A stretch of 64,000 nt of DNA from Vibrio brasiliensis LMG 20546 (GCF_000189255.1 NZ_AEVS01000035.1:1-64000), one strand, 5' to 3'; positions 54,748 to 63,864 are shown, counted from the stretch's first letter. Notes: a model not told the origin generated them from the sequence alone. Translations and numbers: made by a program.

Positions 54748-55628
54748 GTTCAAAACATCCATCCTACTATGTTCCAGCGCAAAGCAGTTGGCCGATCGTC
54801 GGTGCTGTTTCGCTATTTCTAATTGCCGTCGGTGCGGGTCTTACGGTGCAAAATATGGCGGAGGGGGGGGATGGCAGTGTCTTCGGAAAACTGATCCTGC
54901 TGGCCGGGTTTATCTTCCTGCTATATATGTTCGCTGGCTGGTTTAGTAGTGTGATTACTGAGTCAATGAGTGGTAAATACTCAGCTCAGTTATCGCGCTC
55001 GTTCAGACAGGGAATGAGTTGGTTTATCTTCTCTGAAATCATGTTCTTTGGTGCGTTTTTTGGCGCTCTGTTTTACGCCCGAATGATTTCGGTACCCTGG
55101 TTAGGTGGTGCGGGCAACAATGCCATGACTCACGAGGTGATTTGGCCTGCCTTTGAAGCTTTATGGCCGTTAACCACGACTCCGGGCGGGACAACGACAA
55201 CGGCAATGTCATGGCAGGGTATTCCATTAATCAATACCATTTTGCTGCTCACATCGTCAGTGACTTTGCACATGGCACATATCAGTCTGGAACAGAACAA
55301 ACGTATGGCGCTGATTGTGTGGCTGGAAATCACCATCGTTCTGGCTGGCTTCTTCCTCTATTACCAAGGCGTTGAGTATGCTCACGCCTATCAGGATCTC
55401 GGACTGACCTTGCAGTCCGGTATTTATGGTAACACCTTTTTCCTACTGACCGGCTTCCATGGCATGCACGTATTGCTCGGCACCATATTCTTGATTGTAT
55501 TGCTGGCAAGGGTTGCGAAGGATCACTTTACGCCAAAGGAACATTTTGCCTTTCAGGCTGGCAGTTGGTACTGGCATTTCGTCGATGTGGTATGGCTGTG
55601 CCTATTCGTCTTTGTTTATGTGCTTTGA
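54744..55628 (+). CDS. coxC: Cytochrome c oxidase subunit III
   Basis: A 294-residue membrane protein with seven helices. HPSYYVPAQSSWPIVGAVSLFL at the start, SEIMFFGAFFGALFYAR, GFHGMHVLLGTIFL and FQAGSWYWHFVDVVWLCLFVFVYVL at the end are family landmarks. A run of eight G (54863-54870) lies within codons near residue 40 (AEGGDGS) and keeps the frame here. It ends the structural gene block; the next plus-strand genes are assembly factors. Confidence 0.94.
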   Translation: MSSKHPSYYVPAQSSWPIVGAVSLFLIAVGAGLTVQNMAEGGDGSVFGKLILLAGFIFLLYMFAGWFSSVITESMSGKYSAQLSRSFRQGMSWFIFSEIMFFGAFFGALFYARMISVPWLGGAGNNAMTHEVIWPAFEALWPLTTTPGGTTTTAMSWQGIPLINTILLLTSSVTLHMAHISLEQNKRMALIVWLEITIVLAGFFLYYQGVEYAHAYQDLGLTLQSGIYGNTFFLLTGFHGMHVLLGTIFLIVLLARVAKDHFTPKEHFAFQAGSWYWHFVDVVWLCLFVFVYVL

Positions 55629-55638
55629 CTATTGGACG

Positions 55639-55661
55639 TGCGCCGCTTAGTAGGGGCGCAC
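55639..55661. terminator. Short GC-rich hairpin between coxC and DUF2909
   Basis: GTGCGCC / GGCGCAC with a 9-base loop, between convergent genes; the DUF2909 stop lies in it. The T-run is poor, so read-through towards surf1 is likely. Confidence 0.5.
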
Positions 55662-55892
55662 ATTTGGCTCAATTAAGCCGCTTAGCAGAGCGGCGACCAT
55701 CAACACGACTGCGAGAGCAGAAAGGAAAACACGACGGCCGAGATAGAAACTCATCGGTTTGTCATCTTCAGGGGATTCGTTGGAGTCTTCATTTGAATCA
55801 GGCCCTTTGACCATCTCAAACATCGCTCGACCGAGGTTGATTAAGATGAAAAGTAGCAGCAATACCAATACCAGTTTGAAAATGAATACCAT
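55647..55892 (-). CDS. DUF2909 twin-transmembrane protein
   Basis: An 81-residue protein with two hydrophobic helices (FKLVLVLLLLFILINLGRAMF and VFLSALAVVLMVAALLSGLI) separated by an acidic loop (SNEDSNESPEDD). DUF2909 genes are commonly found on the opposite strand inside bacterial cytochrome oxidase operons between subunit III and surf1, as here. Function unknown; an oxidase assembly role is likely by context. Its ATG overlaps the ATG chosen for surf1 on the other strand. Confidence 0.85.
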   Translation of the reverse strand: MVFIFKLVLVLLLLFILINLGRAMFEMVKGPDSNEDSNESPEDDKPMSFYLGRRVFLSALAVVLMVAALLSGLIEPNVRPY

Positions 55893-56631
55893 GAGACGGT
55901 CCTTTGTTTCTCACATAAGAATTGGGCGAATTATTGTTGTTTGTGTATTAACTGTGGTTGCCTTTTCGATATTGGTCAACTTGGGCTTGTGGCAATTATC
56001 CCGGGCAGAAGAAAAAAGCGAAATAGAGCAACAGGTTAATCAGAGAGAACAATTTCCGGCAATTTCACTGGAGCAATTGAGTGACCAAATGGTAGTAAAT
56101 CCAGTCGGGATTAGAGTCCATTTCAACGCTCAGCCAATCAAAGGAAAGTATTTGTTACTGGATAACCAGAATTTTGAGGGAAAAGTGGGGTATCTGGCAT
56201 TGCAGCTGACACGGAGTGAAGGTGGCAAGATGGTTTTAGTTGAGAGAGGGTTTGTCGCTGCCCCCGCGCTTCGCAGCGACCTCCCTGACGTGAACTGGCT
56301 GGAGCAACCTCAAGCATTGAATGGACGTTTGTATCGTAAGTCAGCTAACCCACTGAGTCATGACCTGCAGCTTGAACCAGGCTCTGTCAGTCGTATTCAA
56401 AACCTTAACTTTGAGCAGTTAGAGCAGCATTGGCAGATGAGTATTGAACCCTATGTGATTCAGCCGATTAGTGATAGCTGGCCTTATGCGCAACCTTGGC
56501 AACCTGTGTCGATGAATTCGGAGAAACATCGAGGTTACGCGGTACAGTGGTTTGCTATGGCAGCAGCGTTAGCTGTTCTCAGCGGTCTGCTACTGCTGCG
56601 TACCATCAGAAAAGGAGCAACACATGATTAA
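55891..56631 (+). CDS. surf1: SURF1 family oxidase assembly protein
   Basis: About 246 residues from MRRSF (55891). In-frame ATGs at 55882, 55846 and further upstream would extend it across the antisense DUF2909 gene and are less likely. An N-terminal helix (IIVVCVLTVVAFSILVNLGLWQLSRAEEK) is followed by the periplasmic SURF1 domain (GFVAAPALRSDLP; GRLYRK) and a C-terminal helix (YAVQWFAMAAALAVLSGLLLL). SURF1 helps to insert heme a into subunit I. It overlaps the next gene by 8 bases. Confidence 0.88.
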   Translation: MRRSFVSHIRIGRIIVVCVLTVVAFSILVNLGLWQLSRAEEKSEIEQQVNQREQFPAISLEQLSDQMVVNPVGIRVHFNAQPIKGKYLLLDNQNFEGKVGYLALQLTRSEGGKMVLVERGFVAAPALRSDLPDVNWLEQPQALNGRLYRKSANPLSHDLQLEPGSVSRIQNLNFEQLEQHWQMSIEPYVIQPISDSWPYAQPWQPVSMNSEKHRGYAVQWFAMAAALAVLSGLLLLRTIRKGATHD

Positions 56632-57172
56632 TCCAGTTTATCGGGGAAGAATTATTTTCATTGGTTTAGTTGTGATGTTCGCTTTACCTGCGATTATCGC
56701 TAAGACCGTGCTCTCACAGCATTGGTATCAATCTGGAGTGACCAACAAAGGTGAGTTGATTGAGCCTGTCGCGACACTGGAGTCACTAGGTATCGCCAAT
56801 CCTTACCAACAGAGTCAATGGCAACTTGGCTATGTGATTCCCCCTGAGTGTGATGAATTTTGTCAGCAGCAGGTCTATCTGCTGGGTCAGAGCCATTTAG
56901 CACTAGGTAAGTATCAGCAGCGTGTTCAGCCTGTATTGTTGGTGACTGGGCAGAGTGCCGCTATTGAGGTGGAAAAGGGTAAGTACGCGCAACTAATGGT
57001 GAATCAGGACTTTGAGCAGATCGTCCACCCATTTGAATACGTGATTGTTGATCCACTCGGGCAACTGGTGATGCGTTATCCACGTGTGGAATCACAATCT
57101 GAATTGGTGTCCCAGAGTAAGGGGCTGCTAGCCGATTTACGCAAATTACTTAAGTTATCTCGTGTAGGCTAA
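56624..57172 (+). CDS. Oxidase-linked membrane protein, degenerate Sco/thioredoxin-like
   Basis: A 182-residue protein with one N-terminal helix (IIFIGLVVMFALPAIIAKTV) and a periplasmic domain. ECDEFCQQQVY has the C-x3-C spacing of Sco1 copper chaperones, and FEYVIVDPLGQLVMRYP resembles the Sco strand after the copper His. That His and the Pro after the second Cys are missing. It lies between surf1 and ctaA and overlaps surf1, so it is an oxidase biogenesis factor by context. No standard Sco gene is present in the operon. Confidence 0.7.
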   Translation: MINPVYRGRIIFIGLVVMFALPAIIAKTVLSQHWYQSGVTNKGELIEPVATLESLGIANPYQQSQWQLGYVIPPECDEFCQQQVYLLGQSHLALGKYQQRVQPVLLVTGQSAAIEVEKGKYAQLMVNQDFEQIVHPFEYVIVDPLGQLVMRYPRVESQSELVSQSKGLLADLRKLLKLSRVG

Positions 57173-57189
57173 CCGCAAGGAGTGCGGAT

Positions 57190-58230
57190 ATGAAGTTAAT
57201 ACACTTAGTTAGATTCAGCTTAATCCTGACCTTTATTGTCGTCATGCTAGGTGCGTATACACGTCTTGCTGACGCGGGACTGGGCTGCCCCGACTGGCCC
57301 GGTTGTTACGGACATCTGACCGTGCCCAATGAACAACATGAAATCGCCCTTGCACAGTCACTCTACCCCTCACTGACTGTTGAAGCGGATAAAGCCTGGC
57401 TTGAGATGATTCATCGTTACTTCGCGGGCACACTAGGGCTGGTTGTATTTGCCATTAGCGTTATCGCGATTAAGACTCGTCAGCTATCGTATCTACTCGC
57501 TTCCTCGATATCCATCGTGGTGATATTTCAGGCTCTACTGGGCATGTGGACTGTCACTATGAAACTGATGCCGATTGTGGTGATGGGCCATCTGCTCGGA
57601 GGGTTTACTCTGTTTAGCTTATTGGCCATTACTCACTGGAAACTTCAAGCTAACGAACGGACTGACATGCCACCGCAGACGAGTAACAACAACGGCTTGA
57701 GACTCTTAGCTGGTGTGACCTTGCTGGTGGTCATCGGTCAGATTGCTCTGGGTGGCTGGACATCGTCTAACTATGCTGCGTTGATGTGTACCACATTGCC
57801 GATTTGTCAGGGAGATTGGGTCGCTTATCTCGACTTCCCGCGAGCATTTGAGTTGATTCAGCCTAAACAAGAAAGTTATGAGTTCGGTACGCTGGATTAT
57901 GGTGCTCGAATGACTATTCATGTCACCCATCGATTTGGCGCTCTGTTGGTTACCTTAATGGTGACGGCTCTGGCCTATCGTTTATGGGCAAGCAAAGCAG
58001 CCGATTTTCGTAAGGTCTCCATCTCATTATTGATTATGTTAGTGGTGCAAATTGCACTAGGAATTGGCAACGTTGTGCTGAGCTTACCTCTCGTCGTCGC
58101 CGTAGCACATAACCTTGGTGCGGCGATGTTGCTGATCATTGTATTACGGACTAATTATCTGCTTTGGCAACCTGAATCGTTAACTTCAACCAGTGCAAGC
58201 CTGTACCGCAAGGAGAATGCTCATGAGTAA
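57190..58230 (+). CDS. ctaA: Heme A synthase (COX15/CtaA)
   Basis: A 346-residue protein with eight helices. Heme-ligand His residues are seen in [33 protein letters not shown] and [24 protein letters not shown] and the later [11 protein letters not shown] carry the Cys pairs of the periplasmic loops. It converts heme O to heme A. AAGGAG precedes the ATG. It overlaps ctaB by 8 bases. Confidence 0.94.
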   Translation: MKLIHLVRFSLILTFIVVMLGAYTRLADAGLGCPDWPGCYGHLTVPNEQHEIALAQSLYPSLTVEADKAWLEMIHRYFAGTLGLVVFAISVIAIKTRQLSYLLASSISIVVIFQALLGMWTVTMKLMPIVVMGHLLGGFTLFSLLAITHWKLQANERTDMPPQTSNNNGLRLLAGVTLLVVIGQIALGGWTSSNYAALMCTTLPICQGDWVAYLDFPRAFELIQPKQESYEFGTLDYGARMTIHVTHRFGALLVTLMVTALAYRLWASKAADFRKVSISLLIMLVVQIALGIGNVVLSLPLVVAVAHNLGAAMLLIIVLRTNYLLWQPESLTSTSASLYRKENAHE

Positions 58231-59119
58231 ATCTATTTCTGCCACCCATGTGGAACCGCGAGCATTATGGCGCAGCTACCTGGCGCTAACCAAACCGAAG
58301 GTGGTGGCGTTAATGTTGCTGACTGCCTTGGTCGGGATGTGTCTGGCAGTACCGGGTACTTTGCCTGCGACTTATACCATACTTGGACTGACCGGGATTG
58401 GACTGATGGCGGGCTCTGCCGCCGCATTTAACCATCTTATCGATCAGCGTATTGATGCCATTATGGCTCGAACCTATCAGCGTCCACTGCCTTCCGGTGA
58501 GATTAAATCGAGCCATGTATTTATGTTTGCGCTGGCGATAGGTGTTGTGGGATTTGCTGTCCTTTACGCTGGAGTGAATGCATTAACGGCTTGGCTGACC
58601 TTCGCTAGCTTGCTTGGCTATGCGGTGGTTTACACCCTCTATTTAAAACGAGCGACACCGCAAAACATTGTTATTGCGGGTATAGCTGGAGCGATGCCGC
58701 CGCTATTAGGCTGGACCGCAGTGACGGGCGAGCTACATGCTCATGCCTGGTTGCTGGTGATGATTATATTCATCTGGACTCCGCCACACTTCTGGGCTCT
58801 GGCGATCCATCGTAAAGAAGATTATGCCAAAGCAGATATCCCGATGTTGCCAGTAACTCATGGCGTCGAGTACACCAAAACCTCAATTCTGCTCTACACG
58901 ATTCTGCTCTTTTTAATCTGCTTGTTACCGGTTTTGGTCGAAATGGCAGGCGTCTTTTATCTTACGGCTTCATCGATACTCTGCTCGATGTTTGTATGGC
59001 ACGCCTGGAAACTTAAGTTTAGCGATCAACCAAGTCGGGCGATTAAGACGTTCGTGTTTTCTATCTACCACTTGATGCTGCTGTTCGTCGCTCTATTGAT
59101 TGATCATTACCTTATGTAA
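58223..59119 (+). CDS. ctaB: Heme O synthase (protoheme IX farnesyltransferase)
   Basis: About 298 residues from MSKSIS (58223); 58193 is an upstream in-frame start. A UbiA-type prenyltransferase with about nine helices: [18 protein letters not shown], the Asp-rich motif [15 protein letters not shown], and [29 protein letters not shown]. It adds farnesyl to heme B. GGAG precedes the start inside the end of ctaA. It ends the oxidase operon; no separate sco gene follows. Confidence 0.94.
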   Translation: MSKSISATHVEPRALWRSYLALTKPKVVALMLLTALVGMCLAVPGTLPATYTILGLTGIGLMAGSAAAFNHLIDQRIDAIMARTYQRPLPSGEIKSSHVFMFALAIGVVGFAVLYAGVNALTAWLTFASLLGYAVVYTLYLKRATPQNIVIAGIAGAMPPLLGWTAVTGELHAHAWLLVMIIFIWTPPHFWALAIHRKEDYAKADIPMLPVTHGVEYTKTSILLYTILLFLICLLPVLVEMAGVFYLTASSILCSMFVWHAWKLKFSDQPSRAIKTFVFSIYHLMLLFVALLIDHYLM

Positions 59120-59142
59120 TCGCTGGTCTCAGGCTGAAGTAG

Positions 59143-60054
59143 CTAGCGCTGCAAATGCTTGAGACTGCGCTTTTCTATGCGCTTAAACAGCAGTGACAAG
59201 GACATACACAGAGTGAAATAAGCCAGTCCGACGATCAGCCAGATTTCAAAAATTAAGCCAGAAGAGTTGGCAATTTCGGTACCGACAAAAGTCATTTCCT
59301 GAATCGAAATCAGTGACACAATCGAGGTGTCTTTTATTAAGGATATTGCCTGTCCTGCCAGCGCAGGCGTGATCGCTGCTAATACCTGTGGTGCAATGAC
59401 GTAGCGGTACTTTGCCCAAGAAGATAAACCTAAAGAGTCAGCCGCTTCCCACTGTCCCTGAGCAACGCTGCTCAGGCCAGAACGTACCACTTCGGCAACA
59501 TACGCTGAAGACAACAGGCCAACACATAGAATCCCTGACAGCAGGTTTTCCCACAGGCTTGCCGGACCAAACAGAAAGTTCTGAACCTCGTTTATATCGC
59601 CGCTGTGTTGGCGAAGTATCTGGTCAAGTCCAAGTAAAGGGATTAACTGGTTAGAAATAAAGAAATAGAAAATAAACACAAATACCAAAGGTGGTATGTT
59701 GCGAATTAACTGAACGAATGCATTGGCAGGCATCCGCAAGATAGCAATACTCGAATGCCTTGCTATACCTAAGGCGGTGCCTAAGCCTAATGCCAACAAC
59801 ATTCCCCAAATACTAATGCGCAGCGTCGAAATCAATCCCTGAAAAAAGTAGGGCAGTGAGCCGTCTGAGCGAGGAGTAAAGATTAACTCAATCGCATCAT
59901 GCCAGCGCCAGTTATAGTTTACGCCCGCGACTGAGCGTTGATAGAGCCAGAACCCAGCAGCTATCAAGATCAGAATCAGCATAATATCGAGCTTGTTAAA
60001 CGTGCGTTTTGTCGCCGCTAACGATGGCTGATGGAGTGATTTCGCTTTAGACAC
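59143..60054 (-). CDS. Polar amino-acid ABC transporter permease
   Basis: A 303-residue permease of the HisMQ type with an extended N terminus. Membrane helices include LISTLRISIWGMLLALGLGTALG, and the ATPase-contact EAA loop reads EAADSLGLSSWAKYRYVIAPQVL. RNIPPLVFVFIFYFF is a family motif. It is the last gene of a four-gene transporter operon and is separated from the binding-protein gene by a long hairpin. Confidence 0.9.
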   Translation of the reverse strand: MSKAKSLHQPSLAATKRTFNKLDIMLILILIAAGFWLYQRSVAGVNYNWRWHDAIELIFTPRSDGSLPYFFQGLISTLRISIWGMLLALGLGTALGIARHSSIAILRMPANAFVQLIRNIPPLVFVFIFYFFISNQLIPLLGLDQILRQHSGDINEVQNFLFGPASLWENLLSGILCVGLLSSAYVAEVVRSGLSSVAQGQWEAADSLGLSSWAKYRYVIAPQVLAAITPALAGQAISLIKDTSIVSLISIQEMTFVGTEIANSSGLIFEIWLIVGLAYFTLCMSLSLLFKRIEKRSLKHLQR

Positions 60055-60074
60055 CTAGTATTACTTCCTAGTTG

Positions 60075-60109
60075 TAGCCATGGTCACTTAATTTAAGTGA
60101 CCATGGCTA
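60075..60109 (-). repeat. 35-base palindrome between the binding-protein and second permease genes
   Basis: Perfect 17-base arms (TAGCCATGGTCACTTAA and its complement) around one T. In mRNA it would form a very stable hairpin after the binding-protein gene, a usual device for making more binding protein than permease. T-rich sequence after it is weak. Confidence 0.75.
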
Positions 60110-60115
60110 TTGTGA

Positions 60116-60955
60116 TTATTGACCAGAGGCGATTTGGTTCTGCCAATCAAGAGTAGAGAACCAGTACTCGTAGCGCTCTTTCAACCAGCCATCTTCAGTA
60201 CGTGCCTGAATCCAACTATTAAAGAAAGCTTCTTTATCACTTTCACCTAAGCGTACGGCAAATGCTTCGTTACCCTTAGACAGACGATCGGTGAAAGGAA
60301 TAAAAAGCTTATCGCTGTTTTTCACTGTTTCATGTTCAGGCTTAGGGCTAGACGCTATTACCGCGTGCGCGTTGCCGTTAAGCACTTCCTGGAACGCTTG
60401 GGCATCGTCATCAAACTGAAGAATTTTCGCTTTCGGGAAGGTTTCTCGTGCTACCTGTACAGTAAATGCCCCACGGCGTGCGGCGATTTTTACCCGGCGA
60501 GAATCGAAGTCACTCAGCTGAGAAAAACCTTCAGCTAACTCTTTGTTCGCTGCTACCTGAACACCTGAGTGAGAATATGGAGAGGTGAAAAGGACACTTT
60601 TGGCGCGTTCAGGGGTAATGCTCATACCACCGATGATAACGTCGAACTTCTGAGCTAGTAGCGCTGGAATAATGCCATCCCAGGCTGTAGGGACAAACTC
60701 AACTTTCCAACCTGAATCGGCTGCCAGTCGGTTAGCGACATCAATTTCAAAGCCGATTAAATCACCCTGTTTATCTCGCATCGCCCAAGGGACGAAAGTC
60801 GACATACCAACTCTTAGGGTTCCGCGCTCATTAATCTTATCAAGATTCGGAGTGTCAGATGCCAGACTCGGCAAGCTAATAGCCAGGCCTAACAGCGCGG
60901 TAATTGCGGCTTTAAAACCTTTACCCCTTAATAATGCTCTTCCAATGTTTCGCAT
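60116..60955 (-). CDS. Polar amino-acid-binding protein of an ABC transporter
   Basis: A 279-residue protein with a signal peptide (about 1-33, AAITALLGLAISLPSLA) and a type II binding fold: LRVGMSTFVPWAMRDKQGDLIGFEIDVANRLA, IIGGMSITPERAKSVLFTSPY and IPFTDRLSKGNEAFAVRLG. It resembles glutamate/glutamine or polar-amino-acid binding proteins. Substrate not certain. It is the third gene of the operon. Confidence 0.9.
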   Translation of the reverse strand: MRNIGRALLRGKGFKAAITALLGLAISLPSLASDTPNLDKINERGTLRVGMSTFVPWAMRDKQGDLIGFEIDVANRLAADSGWKVEFVPTAWDGIIPALLAQKFDVIIGGMSITPERAKSVLFTSPYSHSGVQVAANKELAEGFSQLSDFDSRRVKIAARRGAFTVQVARETFPKAKILQFDDDAQAFQEVLNGNAHAVIASSPKPEHETVKNSDKLFIPFTDRLSKGNEAFAVRLGESDKEAFFNSWIQARTEDGWLKERYEYWFSTLDWQNQIASGQ

Positions 60956-60967
60956 AGTAATTTTCCT

Positions 60968-61762
60968 TTATTGTGTACGCCAACTAGCGCCAAGTTTATG
61001 TTCCATCCAAGCAGAAAGCCCTGACAGCATGAGTGTCAGAGTGAGATAAATTGCAGCTACAGTGAACCAGATTTCAAATGGCATTGCTGTTTCAGAAACG
61101 ATATTTCTCCCTTCAGTCGTTAAGTCAAAAATCGCCATCACACTAACAATTGAAGAGTTTTTGATTAAAGAAACGACTTCATTGGTCAGCGGCGGTAACG
61201 TTCGTTGTAACAGTTGCGGTAAAATCACATCATAGAAAGTGAAAAATCGACTCAGACCAAGTGATTTTGCTGCTTCAAACTGACCTTTGGGGATACTGTT
61301 TAGTCCGCCACGAAATACTTCCGCTGTATAGGCTCCCTGGAAAAGAGAGAGTGCTAATACCGCAGTGGCAAATCGATCAAGACCGATTACAGGACCGAAT
61401 ATAAAATAGAGTAGGTAGATCTGAACCAGAAGCGGTGTATTACGGATCACTTCGATATAAATGTTGGCCAGCCCTCGACCAACCCAAGAGTCGGAAAGTT
61501 TTAGTGCTGCGGTTGTCAGCCCGATCAAGAGCGTGAAAGCCAGACTGAGCGCTGATATTTTAATTGTAACTAGCAGACCTTCTAACAGTTCGGCAGGCCA
61601 CCACTCTCCATCTTCGAAAAACAGGATGTAATCTGGAACGCGATACCACTGCCATTGGTAACCAATACTTTTGGCGCCAGAGTCTAGTAACCAAACTATG
61701 CCGACTAGCAAAAGAGCGATTTGTAGCAGAGCTGATAAAACAGGTTTTAATACTTTTATCAT
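60968..61762 (-). CDS. Polar amino-acid ABC transporter permease
   Basis: A 264-residue permease. GLLVTIKISALSLAFTLLIG, VEVIRNTPLLVQIYLLYFIFG and the EAA loop EAAKSLGLSRFFTFYDVILPQLL are visible. It should pair with the permease at 59143. It ends 12 bases before the binding-protein gene and starts 3 bases after the ATPase gene. Confidence 0.92.
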   Translation of the reverse strand: MIKVLKPVLSALLQIALLLVGIVWLLDSGAKSIGYQWQWYRVPDYILFFEDGEWWPAELLEGLLVTIKISALSLAFTLLIGLTTAALKLSDSWVGRGLANIYIEVIRNTPLLVQIYLLYFIFGPVIGLDRFATAVLALSLFQGAYTAEVFRGGLNSIPKGQFEAAKSLGLSRFFTFYDVILPQLLQRTLPPLTNEVVSLIKNSSIVSVMAIFDLTTEGRNIVSETAMPFEIWFTVAAIYLTLTLMLSGLSAWMEHKLGASWRTQ

Positions 61763-61765
61763 CGA

Positions 61766-62482
61766 CTAGTGACTCAAAATCTGTTGTAGGAACTGTTGAG
61801 TTCTCGGGTGATTTGGTTGAGAGAACAGCTGCTCTGGTGAGTTGATTTCCAGAATCTCGCCCTGATCCATAAAGATCACCCTGTCAGCCACTTTGCGGGC
61901 GAAGCCCATCTCGTGCGTCACACACATCATAGTGATACCGTCGTTAGCCAGATCAACCATAACGTCGAGCACTTCCTGAATGGTTTCTGGATCGAGAGCT
62001 GAGGTAGGTTCGTCGAAGAGCAAAATCTCAGGCTGCATACACAGAGAGCGTGCAATTGCCACCCGCTGCTGCTGGCCCCCCGACAGTTGTACTGGATATT
62101 TATCGGCTTGCTGTTCAATGTTTACCCGACTGAGAAAGTGCATTGCTCGCTGGTTAGCTTGTGCTTTTGATAAACCGAGTGTTCTGATGGGTGCCAGGGT
62201 CAGGTTTTCGAGCACAGTCAGGTGAGGGAACAAATTAAAGTGTTGAAACACCATGCCAACTTTGCCCGCTTTGGGCAGGGATTGGTCGTCACCGAGAACG
62301 GAAATCGTTCCGTTAGAAATCGATTCAAGTCCATTGACTGTGCGGATTAAGGTTGACTTACCCGAACCCGAAGGGCCACAGACGACCAAAATCTCGCCTT
62401 TTACCACACTAAGGTTAATGCCCTTTAGTGCGTGAAATTCACCGTACCATTTATCGACGTTACTAAACTCAATGGCTTTCAT
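61766..62482 (-). CDS. Amino-acid ABC transporter ATP-binding protein
   Basis: A 238-residue ATPase with Walker A GPSGSGKST, signature LSGGQQQRVAIARSL, Walker B ILLFDEPTSALDPE and the switch His in CVTHEMGFA. The sequence resembles GlnQ/GltL. It is the first gene of the operon, before the permease, binding-protein and second permease genes. Confidence 0.95.
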   Translation of the reverse strand: MKAIEFSNVDKWYGEFHALKGINLSVVKGEILVVCGPSGSGKSTLIRTVNGLESISNGTISVLGDDQSLPKAGKVGMVFQHFNLFPHLTVLENLTLAPIRTLGLSKAQANQRAMHFLSRVNIEQQADKYPVQLSGGQQQRVAIARSLCMQPEILLFDEPTSALDPETIQEVLDVMVDLANDGITMMCVTHEMGFARKVADRVIFMDQGEILEINSPEQLFSQPNHPRTQQFLQQILSH

Positions 62483-62599
62483 GCCTGATCTTATAGTGAT
62501 TTTAATTATCTACTTACCTTAACAATATCAGCAACATATTGCATCTTGTACGTAAGAGTATTACTACAAAGATCAGTGGTAGTGGTTGTTTTCATTGGG

Positions 62600-62636
62600 T
62601 GTAATTAAAATTTTACACCTTGTGTAAAATGTAAAA
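62600..62636. promoter_or_regulatory. TyrR-like boxes upstream of aroG
   Basis: TGTAAT-TAAAAT-TTTACA (62600-62617) is one base from the TyrR consensus TGTAAA-N6-TTTACA. It overlaps the perfect inverted repeat TTTTACAC-CTT-GTGTAAAA (62611-62629), and another TGTAAA follows at 62630. This is the arrangement of adjacent strong and weak TyrR boxes. The rest of the 308-base gap (62483-62790) contains no gene. Confidence 0.65.
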
Positions 62637-62657
62637 AAGGCAAAAATATTGCCTTTT
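62635..62657. terminator. Small hairpin in the aroG leader region
   Basis: AAAAGGCA / TGCCTTTT, loop AAAATAT. It is followed by ATTTG, so it is a weak terminator. It could be an early stop before aroG or part of the promoter region; the transcription start is not known. Confidence 0.4.
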
Positions 62658-62790
62658 ATTTGAAATAGTGGTTGCAACCTGAGTTTTTGATAGATAAGTT
62701 ACAGAGAACAGGAACAAGAAAAGCTGAACGTTTTTTCACCGCTTAATTTTGGTGCTGCGTTCAACCAAGAGAAATAGGAAGAAGTAAGCA

Positions 62791-63846
62791 ATGTTTCAGA
62801 CAGATGATGTACGAATTAATAAAGTAAAAGAGTTATTACCGCCAGTTGCGGTTTTAGAGAAGTTTCCAGCGACTGAATCGGCTTCTTCGACCACATTTCG
62901 TTCGCGTGAAGCAATCTCAAATATTCTTAAAGGGGACGATGATCGCCTGTTGGTAATTATTGGTCCATGTTCAATTCATGATCCAGAAGCGGCTATCGAA
63001 TACGGTAAGCGCCTGAAGGTGCTGCGTGATGAGCTTGGCGATCGCCTTGAAGTGGTTATGCGTGTTTACTTCGAAAAACCGCGTACAACAGTCGGTTGGA
63101 AAGGTCTGATTAATGACCCGTACCTAAACGACACGTTTAAGATCAACGACGGTCTGCGCATGGGTCGTAAGCTGTTGCTAGACCTAACGGATATGGGCAT
63201 GCCGACAGCGAGTGAATTCTTAGATATGATTTCACCGCAATACGTTGCCGATCTTATTAGCTGGGGCGCGATTGGCGCACGTACTACTGAGTCTCAGGTA
63301 CACCGTGAGCTAGCATCTGGTATCTCGTGTCCAGTTGGCTTTAAGAACGGTACTGATGGCAACATCAAGATCGCTTCGGATGCTATTCGTTCTGCAAGTG
63401 CTTCACACCACTTCCTGTCAGTAACTAAGTACGGCCACTCTGCGATTATTGAAACAGCGGGTAACCCGGATTGTCATATCATTCTTCGTGGCGGTAAAGA
63501 GCCTAACTACAGTGCTGATCATGTTGGTGCTATCAAGCAAGAGCTTGAGAAGTCAGGTCTGCCTCAAAAAGTGATGATTGATTTCAGCCACGCTAACAGC
63601 TCTAAACAGTACCAACGCCAGATGGTTGTTGCTGAAGATGTCGCAGGCCAGATTTCTGGTGGTGAAGATGCGATCTTCGGTGTGATGATTGAATCTCACC
63701 TGGTTGAAGGTCGTCAGGATCTGGTTGAAGGTGAGACTCTGACTTACGGTCAGTCTATCACTGACGCATGTATCGGTTGGAATGACACTGAAAAAGTACT
63801 TCGCCAGCTAGCAGATGCGGTTGCGGCTCGTCGCAACAACAAGTAA
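62791..63846 (+). CDS. aroG: 3-deoxy-7-phosphoheptulonate synthase, AroG type
   Basis: A 351-residue class I DAHP synthase, nearly the length of E. coli AroG (350). VRINKVKELLPPVAVLEKFP, IIGPCSIHDPEAA (metal Cys), EKPRTTVGWKGLINDPYLND, GARTTESQVHRELASG and DFSHANSSKQY match that enzyme closely. It joins PEP and erythrose-4-phosphate at the start of aromatic amino-acid synthesis. Of the three isozymes AroG (Phe-sensitive) fits best by eye, but AroF cannot be fully ruled out. TyrR-like boxes are upstream. Confidence 0.92.
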   Translation: MFQTDDVRINKVKELLPPVAVLEKFPATESASSTTFRSREAISNILKGDDDRLLVIIGPCSIHDPEAAIEYGKRLKVLRDELGDRLEVVMRVYFEKPRTTVGWKGLINDPYLNDTFKINDGLRMGRKLLLDLTDMGMPTASEFLDMISPQYVADLISWGAIGARTTESQVHRELASGISCPVGFKNGTDGNIKIASDAIRSASASHHFLSVTKYGHSAIIETAGNPDCHIILRGGKEPNYSADHVGAIKQELEKSGLPQKVMIDFSHANSSKQYQRQMVVAEDVAGQISGGEDAIFGVMIESHLVEGRQDLVEGETLTYGQSITDACIGWNDTEKVLRQLADAVAARRNNK

Positions 63847-63864
63847 GCATTTTACGCTGACAAT

